In this document: in pieces, positions 50,821 to 60,892 of the stretch
Numbering within the stretch: position 1 is the stretch's first letter
Layout of the letters: the number at the start of each line of letters is the position of its first letter
From: Lutibaculum sp963816555
GTDB taxonomy: Bacteria > Pseudomonadota > Alphaproteobacteria > Rhizobiales > Tepidamorphaceae
Length of the DNA stretch: 64,000 nt
NCBI GenBank assembly: GCA_963816555.1
Contig: CAWFLD010000004.1
Coordinates: 62,001-126,000, forward strand
Direction: 5' to 3'
Position numbers and translations under genes: made by a program
The notes under the pieces: generated by a model
The model's input: only the letters and a program-made list of their open reading frames with translations
Databases searched by the model: none
Told to the model about the DNA's origin: nothing

Positions 50821-51176
50821 TCCAGCGCTCCCTTGCGCCACTCGTATACGAAGCCGATCGTCAGCACGCCGAGGAACACCATCATCGACCAGAAGCCGAA
50901 CCAGCCCAGCGTGCCGTAGGCGACCGCCCACGGGAAAAGGAAGGCGACCTCGAGATCGAAGATGATGAAGAGGATCGCCACGAGATAGAACCGGACGTCG
51001 AACTTCATGCGCGCGTCGTCGAAGGCGGCGAAGCCGCACTCGTAGGCGGAGACCTTCTCCGGATCCGGATTCTGGTAGGCGAGGACGAACGGCGAGATCA
51101 TCAGGGCCAGGCCGATGACGGCAGACACACCGATGAACACCGCGACGGGAAGATAGTCGGCGAGAAGCTCGGTCAT
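50811..51176 (-). CDS. nuoA: NADH-quinone oxidoreductase subunit A
   Basis: This 121-aa three-helix membrane subunit is the first gene of the operon. Conserved segments: SAYECGFAAFDDARMKFDVR (quinone-site loop with Cys) and FYLVAILFIIFDLEVAFLFP. The ATG at 51176 gives the standard length; ATGs at 51185 and 51209 would extend it by 3 and 11 residues. No strong ribosome site distinguishes them. Confidence 0.95.
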   Translation of the reverse strand: MTELLADYLPVAVFIGVSAVIGLALMISPFVLAYQNPDPEKVSAYECGFAAFDDARMKFDVRFYLVAILFIIFDLEVAFLFPWAVAYGTLGWFGFWSMMVFLGVLTIGFVYEWRKGALEWD

Positions 51177-51515
51177 GCGATCCATCGCTTTGGAGGTCGG
51201 GGCTGACAATGCCCGGCTTCGAATTCGGCCGTAGGCTTAGCCCAGCACCATGGACAGGGCAAGCGCAGTCGGCCGGAAACTGGCCGGCGGCGGCAGGCGC
51301 CGGCACGGCGAAGTCCCGTTCTTCCAGAGATTTAGCCGGATTGGCGGCAGGCGCAAGTGGCATTGTTGCAGTGCACGGTGGCGGGCGTTCGCAGGCGCGA
51401 TTCCTGCCCGCACGGCAACGCCCCGCGATCCGTACCGCCGTCCGGCGGGCAGCACCCCGGCCGGCGCGGGCAGCGTCCGGCAGGCAGGCCCGTTTCGCGG
51501 TGTCGAAGGAGGAAG
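51177..51515. other. Intergenic region upstream of nuoA
   Basis: These 339 bases lie between the complex I operon and a tRNA-Asp gene. They contain the presumed nuo promoter and leader. Reading frames exist on both strands but are Arg/Pro-rich shadows with no ribosome sites. No RNA gene was recognised. Confidence 0.6.
51329..51356 (-). promoter_or_regulatory. Candidate promoter for the nuo operon
   Basis: On the minus strand TTGCGC (51356-51351) and TAAATC (51334-51329) are 16 bases apart, about 150 bases before nuoA. It is a moderate match to the alphaproteobacterial housekeeping pattern. Confidence 0.3.
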
Positions 51516-51592
51516 TGGCGGGAGTGACGGGACTCGAACCCGCGGCCTCTGGCGTGACAGGCCAGCGCTCTAACCGACTGAGCTACACCCCC
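51516..51592 (-). tRNA. tRNA-Asp (anticodon GTC), copy 1
   Basis: This is a 77-nt tRNA with encoded CCA. The acceptor is GGGGGTG/CACTCCC, with discriminator G. The anticodon stem CTGGC/GCCAG closes the loop CTGTCAC with GTC. The T-arm is GGTTCGAGTCC. Confidence 0.96.
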
Positions 51593-51725
51593 GCAAAAAG
51601 GGTCGGCGCGCCAGGGCGCACCCGGTATTCATCCGCAGGACGCGGCGCCATGACGCGACACCCGCGCAACGCGGGTCCATGGCCCTTGAAAGGCCATTTC
51701 CACCAAGCCGTCAGCATGTTGGAAG

Positions 51726-51802
51726 TGGCGGGAGTGACGGGACTCGAACCCGCGGCCTCTGGCGTGACAGGCCAGCGCTCTAACCGACTGAGCTACACCC
51801 CC
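51726..51802 (-). tRNA. tRNA-Asp (anticodon GTC), copy 2
   Basis: This 77-nt tRNA is identical to the copy at 51516-51592. The identity extends a few bases into the 3' flank (GGAAG). The two copies are 210 bases apart and probably co-transcribed with the tRNA-Val upstream. Confidence 0.96.
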
Positions 51803-51882
51803 GGAGGGCCCGGCCGCCGAAGCGACCGTGTCAGGCCCGCCCCAATTAGGGGGTCGTCATGAGCCTGTCAACTCAAGAATGA

Positions 51883-51958
51883 TGGTGGGCGGTGAGAGGC
51901 TCGAACTCCCGACATCCACGGTGTAAACGTGGCGCTCTACCAGCTGAGCTAACCGCCC
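51883..51958 (-). tRNA. tRNA-Val (anticodon TAC)
   Basis: This is a 76-nt tRNA with encoded CCA. The acceptor GGGCGGT pairs with ACCGCCC. The anticodon stem CCACG/CGTGG closes the loop TTTACAC with TAC. The T-arm is AGTTCGAGCCT. Confidence 0.96.
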
Positions 51959-52094
51959 GTTTCGACCATAGGCAGTACATCGCGCGTGCCCGTCAGGCAA
52001 GCGTGCCAACCGTCAGAGGTCTGTCGGAGGGGGAACGGGCCCGGGCACCTGCCGCGGGCCGCACCCTGAGTTCGGCCGCGCGGGCCTGCTCGAA

Positions 52095-52367
52095 TTACTT
52101 GACGATGTCGCGCAGGGCCTTGCCCGCGCGGAACTTCGGCAGCTTGGTCGCCGGGATGTCGATGACTTCGCCGGTCTTGGGATTGCGGCCCTTGGAGGCG
52201 CCGCGCTCGGCCACAGCAAAGGTACCGAAGCCGGCCAGCTTGACCTCGTCGCCATTCTGAAGCGCCGTGGAGATCGAGTTGAAGACGGCGTCGACGGCGG
52301 TGGTCGCCTGCGCCTTCGGCAGATTGGCCTCGGTGGAAACCTGGGTGATGAGATCGGTCTTGTTCAC
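52095..52367 (-). CDS. hupB: DNA-binding protein HU
   Basis: This 90-aa member of the DNABII family begins NKTDLITQVSTEANLPKAQA, has the dimer core GDEVKLAGFGTFAVAERGA and the DNA-binding arm GRNPKTGEVIDIPATKLPKF. It shapes the nucleoid. The start is GTG at 52367 with AAAGGA seven bases upstream. It lies just downstream of lon, as in many proteobacteria, but the terminator between them gives it its own transcript. Confidence 0.95.
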   Translation of the reverse strand: MNKTDLITQVSTEANLPKAQATTAVDAVFNSISTALQNGDEVKLAGFGTFAVAERGASKGRNPKTGEVIDIPATKLPKFRAGKALRDIVK

Positions 52368-52439
52368 TAGTCTATCCTTTCTGTGCCGCATGCCACCTGA
52401 CGGTGGCCTAGAAATGTAACGCTTAGCGGCTGCCGCCGG

Positions 52440-52475
52440 AAAAGAAAACACCCGCCAGCCGGGGCTGGCGGGTGA
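52440..52475 (-). terminator. Rho-independent terminator of lon
   Basis: On the minus strand CACCCGCCAGC pairs with GCTGGCGGGTG over a CCCG loop (52475-52450), followed by TTTTCTTTTCC. It starts 17 bases after the lon stop codon. Confidence 0.85.
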
Positions 52476-52491
52476 TTCACACGCAGCGTGT

Positions 52492-54924
52492 TCAGTGCGC
52501 CACGAGGCCGGACTGGGACTCCTCGTCGGCGACGACCGCGGGGCGCTTCGGCTCGTCCGATTCTTCCCACTCGATCGCCTCGGGCATCCGGACCAGCGCA
52601 CGCTTGAGGACGTCGTCCATGCGCGCCACCGGCACGATCTCGAGACCGGACTTCAGGTTGTCCGGCACGTCGGCCAGATCCTTCGCGTTCTCCTCGGGAA
52701 TCAGCACCGTCTTGATGCCGCCCCGAAGCGCCGCGAGGAGCTTCTCCTTCAGCCCGCCGATCGGCAGGACACGGCCGCGCAGCGTGATCTCGCCGGTCAT
52801 CGCCACGTCCTTGCGCACCGGGATGCCGGTCATGGTGGAGACGATCGCCGTCACCATGGCCACGCCGGCGGACGGACCGTCCTTCGGCGTCGCGCCCTCG
52901 GGCACGTGAACGTGGATGTCGCGCCGGTCGAAGAGCGGCGGCTCGATGCCGAAGTCGATCGAGCGCGAGCGCACGTAGGCGGCGGCCGCGGTGATCGATT
53001 CCTTCATCACGTCGCGCAGGTTGCCGGTGACGGACATCTTGCCCTTGCCCGGCATCATCACGCCCTCGATCGTCAGCAGCTCGCCGCCGAACTCGGTCCA
53101 GGCGAGGCCGGTGACGACGCCGACCTGGTCCTCGCGCTCGGCCTCGCCGAAGCGATAGCGCGGCACGCCGAGGAAGTCCTCGAGGTTGTCGGCCGTGATG
53201 GCGATCGAATCGAGCTTCTTCATGATCAGCTCCTTGACGCACTTGCGTGCGACAGTCGCCAGCTCACGCTCGAGGTTGCGGACGCCCGCCTCCCGCGTAT
53301 AGCGCCGGATGACGGTGAGGAGCGCCTCGTCGTCGATCGAGAACTCCTCGTCCTTGAGGCCGTGCTCCTTCACCGACTTGGGCAGCAGGTGACGGCGCGC
53401 GATCTCGACCTTCTCGTCTTCCGTGTAGCCGGCGATACGGATGATCTCCATCCGGTCCATGAGCGGGCCGGGGATGTTCAGCGTGTTCGCCGTCGTCACG
53501 AACATGACGTTCGACAGGTCGTAGTCGACCTCGAGATAGTGGTCGTTGAAGCTCGAGTTCTGCTCGGGATCGAGAACCTCGAGCAGCGCCGAGGACGGAT
53601 CGCCGCGGAAATCGGCGCCCATCTTGTCGATCTCGTCGAGGAGGAAGAGCGGGTTCGTGAACTTCGCCTTCCGCATCGACTGGATGACCTTGCCGGGCAT
53701 CGAGCCGATATAGGTCCGGCGATGCCCGCGGATCTCCGCCTCGTCGCGCACGCCGCCGAGCGACACGCGGACGAACTCGCGGCCCGTGGCCCGCGCGATC
53801 GACTTGCCGAGCGACGTCTTGCCGACGCCGGGCGGGCCGACGAGGCACAGGATCGGGCCCTTCAGCTTGTTGGCCCGGCTCTGCACCGCGAGGTACTCGA
53901 CGATGCGGTCCTTGACCTTCTCGAGCCCGAAGTGATCGACGTCGAGAACCTCCTGGGCGAGCGCCAGGTCCTTCTTGACCTTCGACTTCTTGCCCCACGG
54001 GATCGACAGGAGCCAGTCGAGATAGTTGCGGACGACCGTCGCCTCGGCGGACATCGGGCTCATCTGCTTGAGCTTCTTGAGCTCGGCATTGGCCTTGTCG
54101 CGCGCGTCCTTGGAGAGCTTGGTCTTCTTGATCTTCTCCTCGATCTCCGCGAGCTCGTCGCGGCCATCGTCGGAGTCGCCGAGCTCCTTCTGGATCGCCT
54201 TCATCTGCTCGTTCAGGTAGTACTCGCGCTGCGTCTTCTCCATCTGACGCTTGACGCGGCTCCTGATGCGCTTCTCGACCTGCAGGACGGAGATCTCGCT
54301 CTCCATCAGGCCGAGAACCTGCTCGAGCCGGGAGGCGACCGAGACGGTCTCGAGAATCGCCTGCTTCTCCGGGATCTTCACGGCCAGGTGCGACGCCACG
54401 GTGTCGGCCAGCTTCGAATAGTCCTCGATCTGGCTGACCGCGCCGAGCACCTCGGGCGAGACCTTCTTGTTGAGCTTGACGTAGTTGTCGAACTCGCTGA
54501 CGACGGAGCGGGCCAGCGCCTCGACCTCGACGACCTCGCCGACCTCGTCGGGAATCGTCTCGGCCTCGGCCTCGAGATACTCGCTCTCGCTGGTGTAGCT
54601 GCCGATCCGGGCGCGGTTCTGGCCTTCGACCAGCACCTTCACCGTCCCGTCCGGAAGCTTCAGAAGCTGCAGCACGGAGGCGAGCGTGCCGACCTCGTAG
54701 ATGCCGTCGGCCGTCGGCTCGTCGTCGCCGGCGTTCTTCTGGGTCGCGAGGAGGATCGGCTTCTCGGCCCTCATCACCTCCTCGAGCGCGCGAATGGACT
54801 TCTCGCGCCCGACGAAGAGCGGGACGATCATGTGCGGGAAAACGACTATGTCGCGCAGCGGCAGAACCGGATACGCGCCCGAGCCAGTCGCCGGAGCGGG
54901 GGTGCGCGCAGTTTCGTCGGTCAT
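52492..54924 (-). CDS. lon: ATP-dependent protease La
   Basis: This 810-aa LonA protease degrades damaged and regulatory proteins. It has an N-terminal substrate domain (YPVLPLRDIVVFPHMIVPLF), an AAA+ module with Walker A GPPGVGKTSLGKS and Walker B PLFLLDEIDKM, and a C-terminal peptidase with the catalytic serine in PKDGPSAGVAM and a lysine in the GLKEKLLAA region. The frame is intact. GGAAAGGA lies before the ATG. A possible heat-shock-like promoter sits 170 bases upstream. Confidence 0.97.
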   Translation of the reverse strand: MTDETARTPAPATGSGAYPVLPLRDIVVFPHMIVPLFVGREKSIRALEEVMRAEKPILLATQKNAGDDEPTADGIYEVGTLASVLQLLKLPDGTVKVLVEGQNRARIGSYTSESEYLEAEAETIPDEVGEVVEVEALARSVVSEFDNYVKLNKKVSPEVLGAVSQIEDYSKLADTVASHLAVKIPEKQAILETVSVASRLEQVLGLMESEISVLQVEKRIRSRVKRQMEKTQREYYLNEQMKAIQKELGDSDDGRDELAEIEEKIKKTKLSKDARDKANAELKKLKQMSPMSAEATVVRNYLDWLLSIPWGKKSKVKKDLALAQEVLDVDHFGLEKVKDRIVEYLAVQSRANKLKGPILCLVGPPGVGKTSLGKSIARATGREFVRVSLGGVRDEAEIRGHRRTYIGSMPGKVIQSMRKAKFTNPLFLLDEIDKMGADFRGDPSSALLEVLDPEQNSSFNDHYLEVDYDLSNVMFVTTANTLNIPGPLMDRMEIIRIAGYTEDEKVEIARRHLLPKSVKEHGLKDEEFSIDDEALLTVIRRYTREAGVRNLERELATVARKCVKELIMKKLDSIAITADNLEDFLGVPRYRFGEAEREDQVGVVTGLAWTEFGGELLTIEGVMMPGKGKMSVTGNLRDVMKESITAAAAYVRSRSIDFGIEPPLFDRRDIHVHVPEGATPKDGPSAGVAMVTAIVSTMTGIPVRKDVAMTGEITLRGRVLPIGGLKEKLLAALRGGIKTVLIPEENAKDLADVPDNLKSGLEIVPVARMDDVLKRALVRMPEAIEWEESDEPKRPAVVADEESQSGLVAH

Positions 54925-55070
54925 AGCGCCATCCTTTCCAAAAGCGGGCCGGCAAGCCCGGTGGACGACGCGCCAGCGCGCCGCCTCGCTTTCGTCTGTA
55001 CGAGATACCGGCCGGAGCGGTTCCCCGGGACTGTCTCGTCGCCCGGGAAACCGTAGGTGGGTTGACCAGC

Positions 55071-55100
55071 TAGGTGGCGATCGGGATGGGACAAGTCAAG
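55071..55100 (-). promoter_or_regulatory. Candidate promoter for lon
   Basis: CTTGAC (55100-55095), 17 bases, then CCACCTA (55077-55071), on the minus strand. The pattern loosely resembles alphaproteobacterial heat-shock sigma factor sites, which would suit lon, but the -10 is poor. Confidence 0.25.
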
Positions 55101-55119
55101 AACACCCCATCCCCGCCCT

Positions 55120-56385
<1,266 letters not shown>

Positions 56386-56485
56386 TCGGTCACTCCGGTT
56401 CGCCCCGCGGTCTCAACCTTGCCGGGCCTTTCAAGTCCCCCACGGACTCGACGCCCAGCGCCCCGCGCCGATCCCCAAGGGCAAG

Positions 56486-56513
56486 TTTATAGTCCCCCGC
56501 CTACGCAGGCCAA
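56486..56513 (-). promoter_or_regulatory. Candidate promoter for clpX
   Basis: TTGGCC (56513-56508) and TATAAA (56491-56486) on the minus strand, 16 bases apart, about 100 bases before the clpX start. Confidence 0.45.
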
Positions 56514-56607
56514 TGCCAGCATGCTAGGGATGCGGAGATCAACAGTTCATTAACGGTGGCGCAGCGGAATCCACCGCTCCGCCACCCATTTGCCGCAGCG
56601 GCCGGCC

Positions 56608-57252
56608 TCAGCCGGCCGAGCCCTCGCCGCCGGGAACGTCGTCGGTGCGCTTGTCGATCACCTTGTCGACGATCCCGAACTCCTTGGCCTCCTGCGCCGT
56701 CATGAAATGGTCACGGTCGAGCGTGCGTTCAATCCGGTCGTAGTCCTGGCCGGTGTGGCGGACGTAGATCTCGTTCAGGCGGCGCTTGATCTTGAGGATG
56801 TCCTCGGCGTGGCGCTCGATGTCCGAGGCCTGCCCCTGGAAGCCGCCCGACGGCTGGTGGACCATGATGCGCGCGTTCGGCAGGGCGAAGCGCATGTCCT
56901 TCTCGCCGGCGGCGAGCAGCAGCGAGCCCATCGACGCCGCCTGGCCGATGCAGAGCGTGGAGACGGCCGGGCGGATGAACTGCATCGTGTCGTAGATCGC
57001 CAGTCCCGACGTCACCACCCCGCCAGGCGAGTTGATGTACATCGAGATCTCCTTCTTGGGGTTCTCGGCCTCAAGATAGAGCAGCTGCGCCGTGACGAGC
57101 GAGGCCATGTTGTCCTCGACTCCGCCCGTCACGAAAACGATTCGCTGCTTCAGCAGCAGCGAATAGATGTCGTAGGCGCGCTCACCCCGATTGGTCTGCT
57201 CGACCACCATCGGGACGAGCATGTTCATGTATGTGTCGACCGGGTCGCGCAT
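56608..57252 (-). CDS. clpP: ATP-dependent Clp protease proteolytic subunit
   Basis: This 214-aa serine peptidase forms the chamber used by ClpX. The catalytic Ser107 is in GQAASMGS, His132 in MVHQPSGG, and the Asp near LDRDHFM. It starts MRDPVDTYMNMLVPMVVEQT, so there is a short propeptide. The frame is intact. It lies 45 bases downstream of tig, and the order tig-clpP-clpX-lon is the classical one. Confidence 0.97.
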   Translation of the reverse strand: MRDPVDTYMNMLVPMVVEQTNRGERAYDIYSLLLKQRIVFVTGGVEDNMASLVTAQLLYLEAENPKKEISMYINSPGGVVTSGLAIYDTMQFIRPAVSTLCIGQAASMGSLLLAAGEKDMRFALPNARIMVHQPSGGFQGQASDIERHAEDILKIKRRLNEIYVRHTGQDYDRIERTLDRDHFMTAQEAKEFGIVDKVIDKRTDDVPGGEGSAG

Positions 57253-57297
57253 TCTCTCATACCTCTGTCTGTCGAGCTCCGCCGCGGGCTCGAACGG

Positions 57298-58800
57298 TCA
57301 TTCTGCCTTCTTCGCCCGGCTCGCCCGCTTCTTCTTGGCGGCCGGCGCGTCGTCGCCCGCGGCTTCCGCCTGCGAGCCGTGCTCGTGACCGTGGTCGCCA
57401 TGATCGTGATCATGGTCGTGATCGTGGTCATGATGATGGTGGTGGTGGTCGTGCTCGTCCTCGGGATCGCGGAACAGCTCCTCGCGAGAGACGGGCTTCT
57501 CCGTCACCGTCGCCATCTCCACGATATAGTCAACGACCTTGTCCTCGAAAATAGGTGCGCGGAGCTGCGCGACCGCGCCGGGGTTCTTCTGGTAGAACTC
57601 CCAGACCTGCTGCTCCTGGCCGGGGTAGTTGCGCACCTGCTCGATGAGCGCCCGGTTGACCTCCTCGTCGGAGACCTTGACCTCGTTCTTCTCGCCGATC
57701 TCGGCCAGCACGAGCCCGAGCCGCACGCGGCGCTCCGCGATCTTGCGGTACTCCTCGCGCTGCTCCTCCTCGCTCGCGCCCTCGTCCTCGAAGGTGCGGC
57801 CCTGCTGCTGCAGGTCGTTCGTGACCTGCTGCCAGATCGATTCGAACTCCTGCTCCACGAGCTGCTCCGGCAGCGCGAAGGAGTGCATCTCGTCGAGCTT
57901 GTCGAGCACCTGGCGCTTCAGCTTCTGGCGCGAGCGCGTGTTCAGGTCGTTCGAGATCTGGTCGCGGATCGCCTCCTTGAGCTTGTCCATCGACTCGAAG
58001 CCGAGGGACGAGGCGAACTCGTCGTTCATCTCGCGGTCCTTCGGCGCGGCGACCTCGGTCACCTTGATCTCGAAGACCGCGTCCTGGCCGGCCAGGTGCG
58101 CCGCCTGGTAGTTCTCCGGGAAGGTGACCTCGACGGTCTTCTCGTCGCCCGCCTTCACGCCGACGAGCTGCTCCTCGAAGCCGGGGATGAAGGTGCCGCT
58201 GCCGAGCACGATGGTCGCGCCCTCGGCCGAGCCGCCCTCGAAGGCCTCGCCGCCGATCTTGCCGACGAAGTCCATGGTGACCCGGTCGCCCTGCTCGGCG
58301 GCCTCGGCCTCGCCGCGCGGCTCGAAGTCCTTGTTCTGCTCGGCGATGCGCTCGAGCGTCTCGTCGATGTCCTTGTCCTCGACGGGCGAGACCTCGCGCT
58401 CGATCTCCATCTTGGACAGGTCGGCGATCTCGACCGGCGGCAGCACCTCGAAGGCCATGGTGAAGGCCAGGTCGCCCTGCCCCTCGAGCACGCGCTCGAC
58501 CTCGGTCTGGTCTTCCGGAAGCTCGATCCTGGGCTGGTAGGCGGGCTTCTCGTCGCGGTCGGTCAGCGCCTTCTGGGTCGACTCGCTGACCGTCTGCTCC
58601 AGGATCTCGGCCATGATGGAGCGGCCGTAGACCCGGCGCAGATGATTGACCGGCACCTTGCCCGGCCGGAACCCACGCAGGCGAACCTGGCCCTTGAGCT
58701 CGTTGAGGCGGGTGTTCAGGCGCTCGTCGAGCTCCTGCGCTGGGATCGAAATCTTGAGCTCCCGCTTGAGCCCTTCGTTGACGGTCTCGGTAACCTGCAT
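57298..58800 (-). CDS. tig: Trigger factor with histidine-rich tail
   Basis: This 500-aa ribosome-bound chaperone has an N-terminal ribosome-binding region with the GFRPGKVP signature (about residues 43-50), then an FKBP-type PPIase domain (about 155-245, TMDFVGKIGGEAFEGG) and a helical chaperone domain. The last 50 residues are unusual: an alternating His/Asp block (about residues 456-480) followed by Ala- and Lys-rich sequence. The block might bind metal. The start is the ATG at 58800; upstream in-frame sequence is a tRNA gene. Confidence 0.95.
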   Translation of the reverse strand: MQVTETVNEGLKRELKISIPAQELDERLNTRLNELKGQVRLRGFRPGKVPVNHLRRVYGRSIMAEILEQTVSESTQKALTDRDEKPAYQPRIELPEDQTEVERVLEGQGDLAFTMAFEVLPPVEIADLSKMEIEREVSPVEDKDIDETLERIAEQNKDFEPRGEAEAAEQGDRVTMDFVGKIGGEAFEGGSAEGATIVLGSGTFIPGFEEQLVGVKAGDEKTVEVTFPENYQAAHLAGQDAVFEIKVTEVAAPKDREMNDEFASSLGFESMDKLKEAIRDQISNDLNTRSRQKLKRQVLDKLDEMHSFALPEQLVEQEFESIWQQVTNDLQQQGRTFEDEGASEEEQREEYRKIAERRVRLGLVLAEIGEKNEVKVSDEEVNRALIEQVRNYPGQEQQVWEFYQKNPGAVAQLRAPIFEDKVVDYIVEMATVTEKPVSREELFRDPEDEHDHHHHHHDHDHDHDHDHGDHGHEHGSQAEAAGDDAPAAKKKRASRAKKAE

Positions 58801-58868
58801 GACGTTCCGTGTTCTGGCTGTTCGTGATGCCCCGGGCGGGGGCTCGATAGTCCGTTGTGGCCGGGCGA

Positions 58869-58953
58869 TGGTGCGGGCGGAGGGACTTGAACCCCCACGG
58901 CTTTCGCCACGAGAACCTAAATCTCGCGTGTCTACCAGTTCCACCACGCCCGC
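58869..58953 (-). tRNA. tRNA-Leu (anticodon TAG)
   Basis: This is an 85-nt tRNA with encoded CCA. The acceptor GCGGGCG pairs with CGCCCGC. The anticodon stem CGAGA/TCTCG closes the loop TTTAGGT with TAG. It has a long variable arm and the T-arm GGTTCAAGTCC. It lies 68 bases upstream of tig. Confidence 0.96.
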
Positions 58954-59050
58954 GAAGGCCGGCCCTGCCGGCCCCAAACGCGGTGCGCGGCTCTATAGCA
59001 CACGGCTTTTCCGGCACGCCAGAGGTAAGAGACGCAACGCGTTTGTCCAG

Positions 59051-59191
59051 TCAATCCCGCATGAGCGCGAAGTTGACGACGACATAGAAGGCGATGGCGC
59101 CGAGCAGCACGACGGCGGCGCGGCTCTCGGCGCCGGCCTGGTAGTAGACGCCGGCAGCGGCCGCCGCCGCGAGCGGAATGAGCAATCTCAT
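59051..59191 (-). CDS. 46-aa membrane protein of unknown function
   Basis: This short protein has two hydrophobic segments (residues 2-18 and 26-42) joined by a charged turn (GAESRA). The GAGGAGG ribosome site five bases before the ATG at 59191 is among the best in the window, which supports a real gene. It follows nnr by 70 bases on the same strand. No family was recognised. Confidence 0.6.
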   Translation of the reverse strand: MRLLIPLAAAAAAGVYYQAGAESRAAVVLLGAIAFYVVVNFALMRD

Positions 59192-59261
59192 GTTGGCCTC
59201 CTCGTTCCGGACCGGCACGCCCCGGTCCTCCGCGGAGGTTGATGCGCAAGCCGCGTGCCGC

Positions 59262-60749
59262 TCAGGCTCCGGGAGCAAGCGTCGCCAGCACGCCCGGCAG
59301 AAGTCCCGGAATGTCTTCGGAAATCAGGCCCGGGCCGTGGCGCTGCGCGGCGGCGCCGTGCATGTAGACGGAGGCCGCGGCCGCTTCAAAGCCGGACAGG
59401 CCTTGCGCCAGATGTCCCAGAATGATGCCGCCGAGAACGTCGCCCGTGCCGGCCGTCGCGAGCCACGGCGCGCTCGTCGCGTTGACCGCCGCCCGCCCGT
59501 CCGGAGCCGCGACGACCGTGTCGCCGCCCTTCAGCACGACCACCGCGCCGCTGCGCCGGGCGGCGTCCCGCGCCGCCTCGAGCTTGCTCGTCGCCTGCGT
59601 CAGCGTGTCCCTGCCGAACAGCCGGGCGAACTCGCCCTCGTGCGGCGTCAGCACGACGGGCCGCCCGTCGGCCGCGATCAGCTCGAACAGCGCTTCTGGC
59701 CGCGTCTCGAAGCTCGTGAGCGCGTCGGCGTCGAGCACGACCGGCCGCTTCGCCTCGAGCGCCGCCCGCGCGAGCTGGGCGGTGCGCGGCTCGACGCCGA
59801 GACCCGGGCCCAGCAGGACCGCGTTCTTGCGCTCGTCCTCCAGCACCTCGCGCAGCCCCGAGGGGTTGTTGGCCTCCGTGAGCATGACCGCCGTCAGCTG
59901 CGCCGCGTAGATCGGCAGGGCACGGAACGGCGCGGCGATCGTCACGAGCCCCGCCCCGGCCCGCAGCGCCGCCGTCGCGGCCAGGCGCGGCGCGCCCGAC
60001 TTCCAGCCCTCGCCGCCGACGACGAGCGCGTGGCCGCGCCGGTACTTGTGGCCGTCCGGCTGCGGCCAGCGCAGCGCGTCGCGCCACAGCCCCGGCTCGT
60101 TGGCGAAGCAGCGCGGCCGGATCGTGCCGAGCACGCTGTCGGGAATGCCGATCTGGGCGAGCTCGACCTCGCCGCAGAGCGTGCGCCCCGGCAGCAGGAG
60201 ATGGCCCGGCTTGCGGCGGAAGAAGGTGACCGTGCGCCCGGCCCGCACCACCGGACCGGCGGCCCGGCCGGTCGTGCCGTCGAGACCCGAGGGCACGTCG
60301 ACCGCGACCACAGGGACCCCGCTGCGGTTGACGGCGTCGACGATCTCCGCGGCCGCCCCCTCGAGCGGGCGCGCGAGGCCGGCGCCGAACAGCGCGTCCA
60401 CGACGAGCCCTGCCCCGTCGAGCATCTCCGGCGAGAAGGCCGACACCTCGCCGCTCCAGCGATCCGCGGCGGCCGCCGCGTCGCCCCGCAGGGCCTCGCG
60501 CCGGCCGAGCAGCGCGAGGCGGACGGGATGCCCCGCCTCCGCCAGGTGCCGCGCCGCGACGAAGCCGTCGCCGCCATTGTTGCCGGGCCCGCACAGGACG
60601 AGGATGCGTGCCGCGGGAGGCGCCAGCCGGCGGGCGGCGCGGGCGACCGCGGCACCGGCCGCCTCCATCAGCGCCGCCCCGCTCGTGCCGCCCTCGACGG
60701 TCAGCCGGTCGGCCTGCGCCATCTCGTCGGTGGTCAGAAGCTCGAGCAC
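59262..60749 (-). CDS. nnr: Bifunctional NAD(P)H-hydrate epimerase/dehydratase
   Basis: This 495-aa enzyme repairs hydrated NAD(P)H. The N-terminal epimerase domain (about residues 1-215) has VLCGPGNNGGDGFVAARHL and VVDALFGAGLARPLEG. The C-terminal ADP-dependent dehydratase (about 220-495) has ALVVGGEGWKSGAPRLAATA, VLTPHEGEFARLFG and the nucleotide site ATAGTGDVLGGIILGHLAQG. The frame is intact. It is divergent from glnB, sharing the control region at 60750-60964. Confidence 0.94.
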   Translation of the reverse strand: MLELLTTDEMAQADRLTVEGGTSGAALMEAAGAAVARAARRLAPPAARILVLCGPGNNGGDGFVAARHLAEAGHPVRLALLGRREALRGDAAAAADRWSGEVSAFSPEMLDGAGLVVDALFGAGLARPLEGAAAEIVDAVNRSGVPVVAVDVPSGLDGTTGRAAGPVVRAGRTVTFFRRKPGHLLLPGRTLCGEVELAQIGIPDSVLGTIRPRCFANEPGLWRDALRWPQPDGHKYRRGHALVVGGEGWKSGAPRLAATAALRAGAGLVTIAAPFRALPIYAAQLTAVMLTEANNPSGLREVLEDERKNAVLLGPGLGVEPRTAQLARAALEAKRPVVLDADALTSFETRPEALFELIAADGRPVVLTPHEGEFARLFGRDTLTQATSKLEAARDAARRSGAVVVLKGGDTVVAAPDGRAAVNATSAPWLATAGTGDVLGGIILGHLAQGLSGFEAAAASVYMHGAAAQRHGPGLISEDIPGLLPGVLATLAPGA

Positions 60750-60788
60750 GTCCTACCTCTCCGCGTGTCTGCCCTTATCGCGTGCAAA

Positions 60789-60805
60789 AGCACACATCTT
60801 GTGCA
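60789..60805. promoter_or_regulatory. NtrC-type enhancer site
   Basis: AGCAC-N7-GTGCA, matching the GCAC-N7-GTGC core of NtrC sites. It lies about 123 bases upstream of the predicted sigma-54 start of glnB, a usual enhancer distance. Confidence 0.6.
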
Positions 60806-60830
60806 CAGGATGACCGGCCGATCTGCTGGT

Positions 60831-60855
60831 TTTTCGAGCACCCCCCTCTCGAAAA
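60831..60855. promoter_or_regulatory. Inverted repeat between enhancer and promoter of glnB
   Basis: TTTTCGAG (60831-60838) and CTCGAAAA (60848-60855), 8-bp perfect arms with a 9-base spacer. It is a candidate operator for an unidentified regulator. Confidence 0.4.
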
Positions 60856-60892
60856 TGCGGCGGCTGCCGGTATTTTCATGACGCCGGATTCG

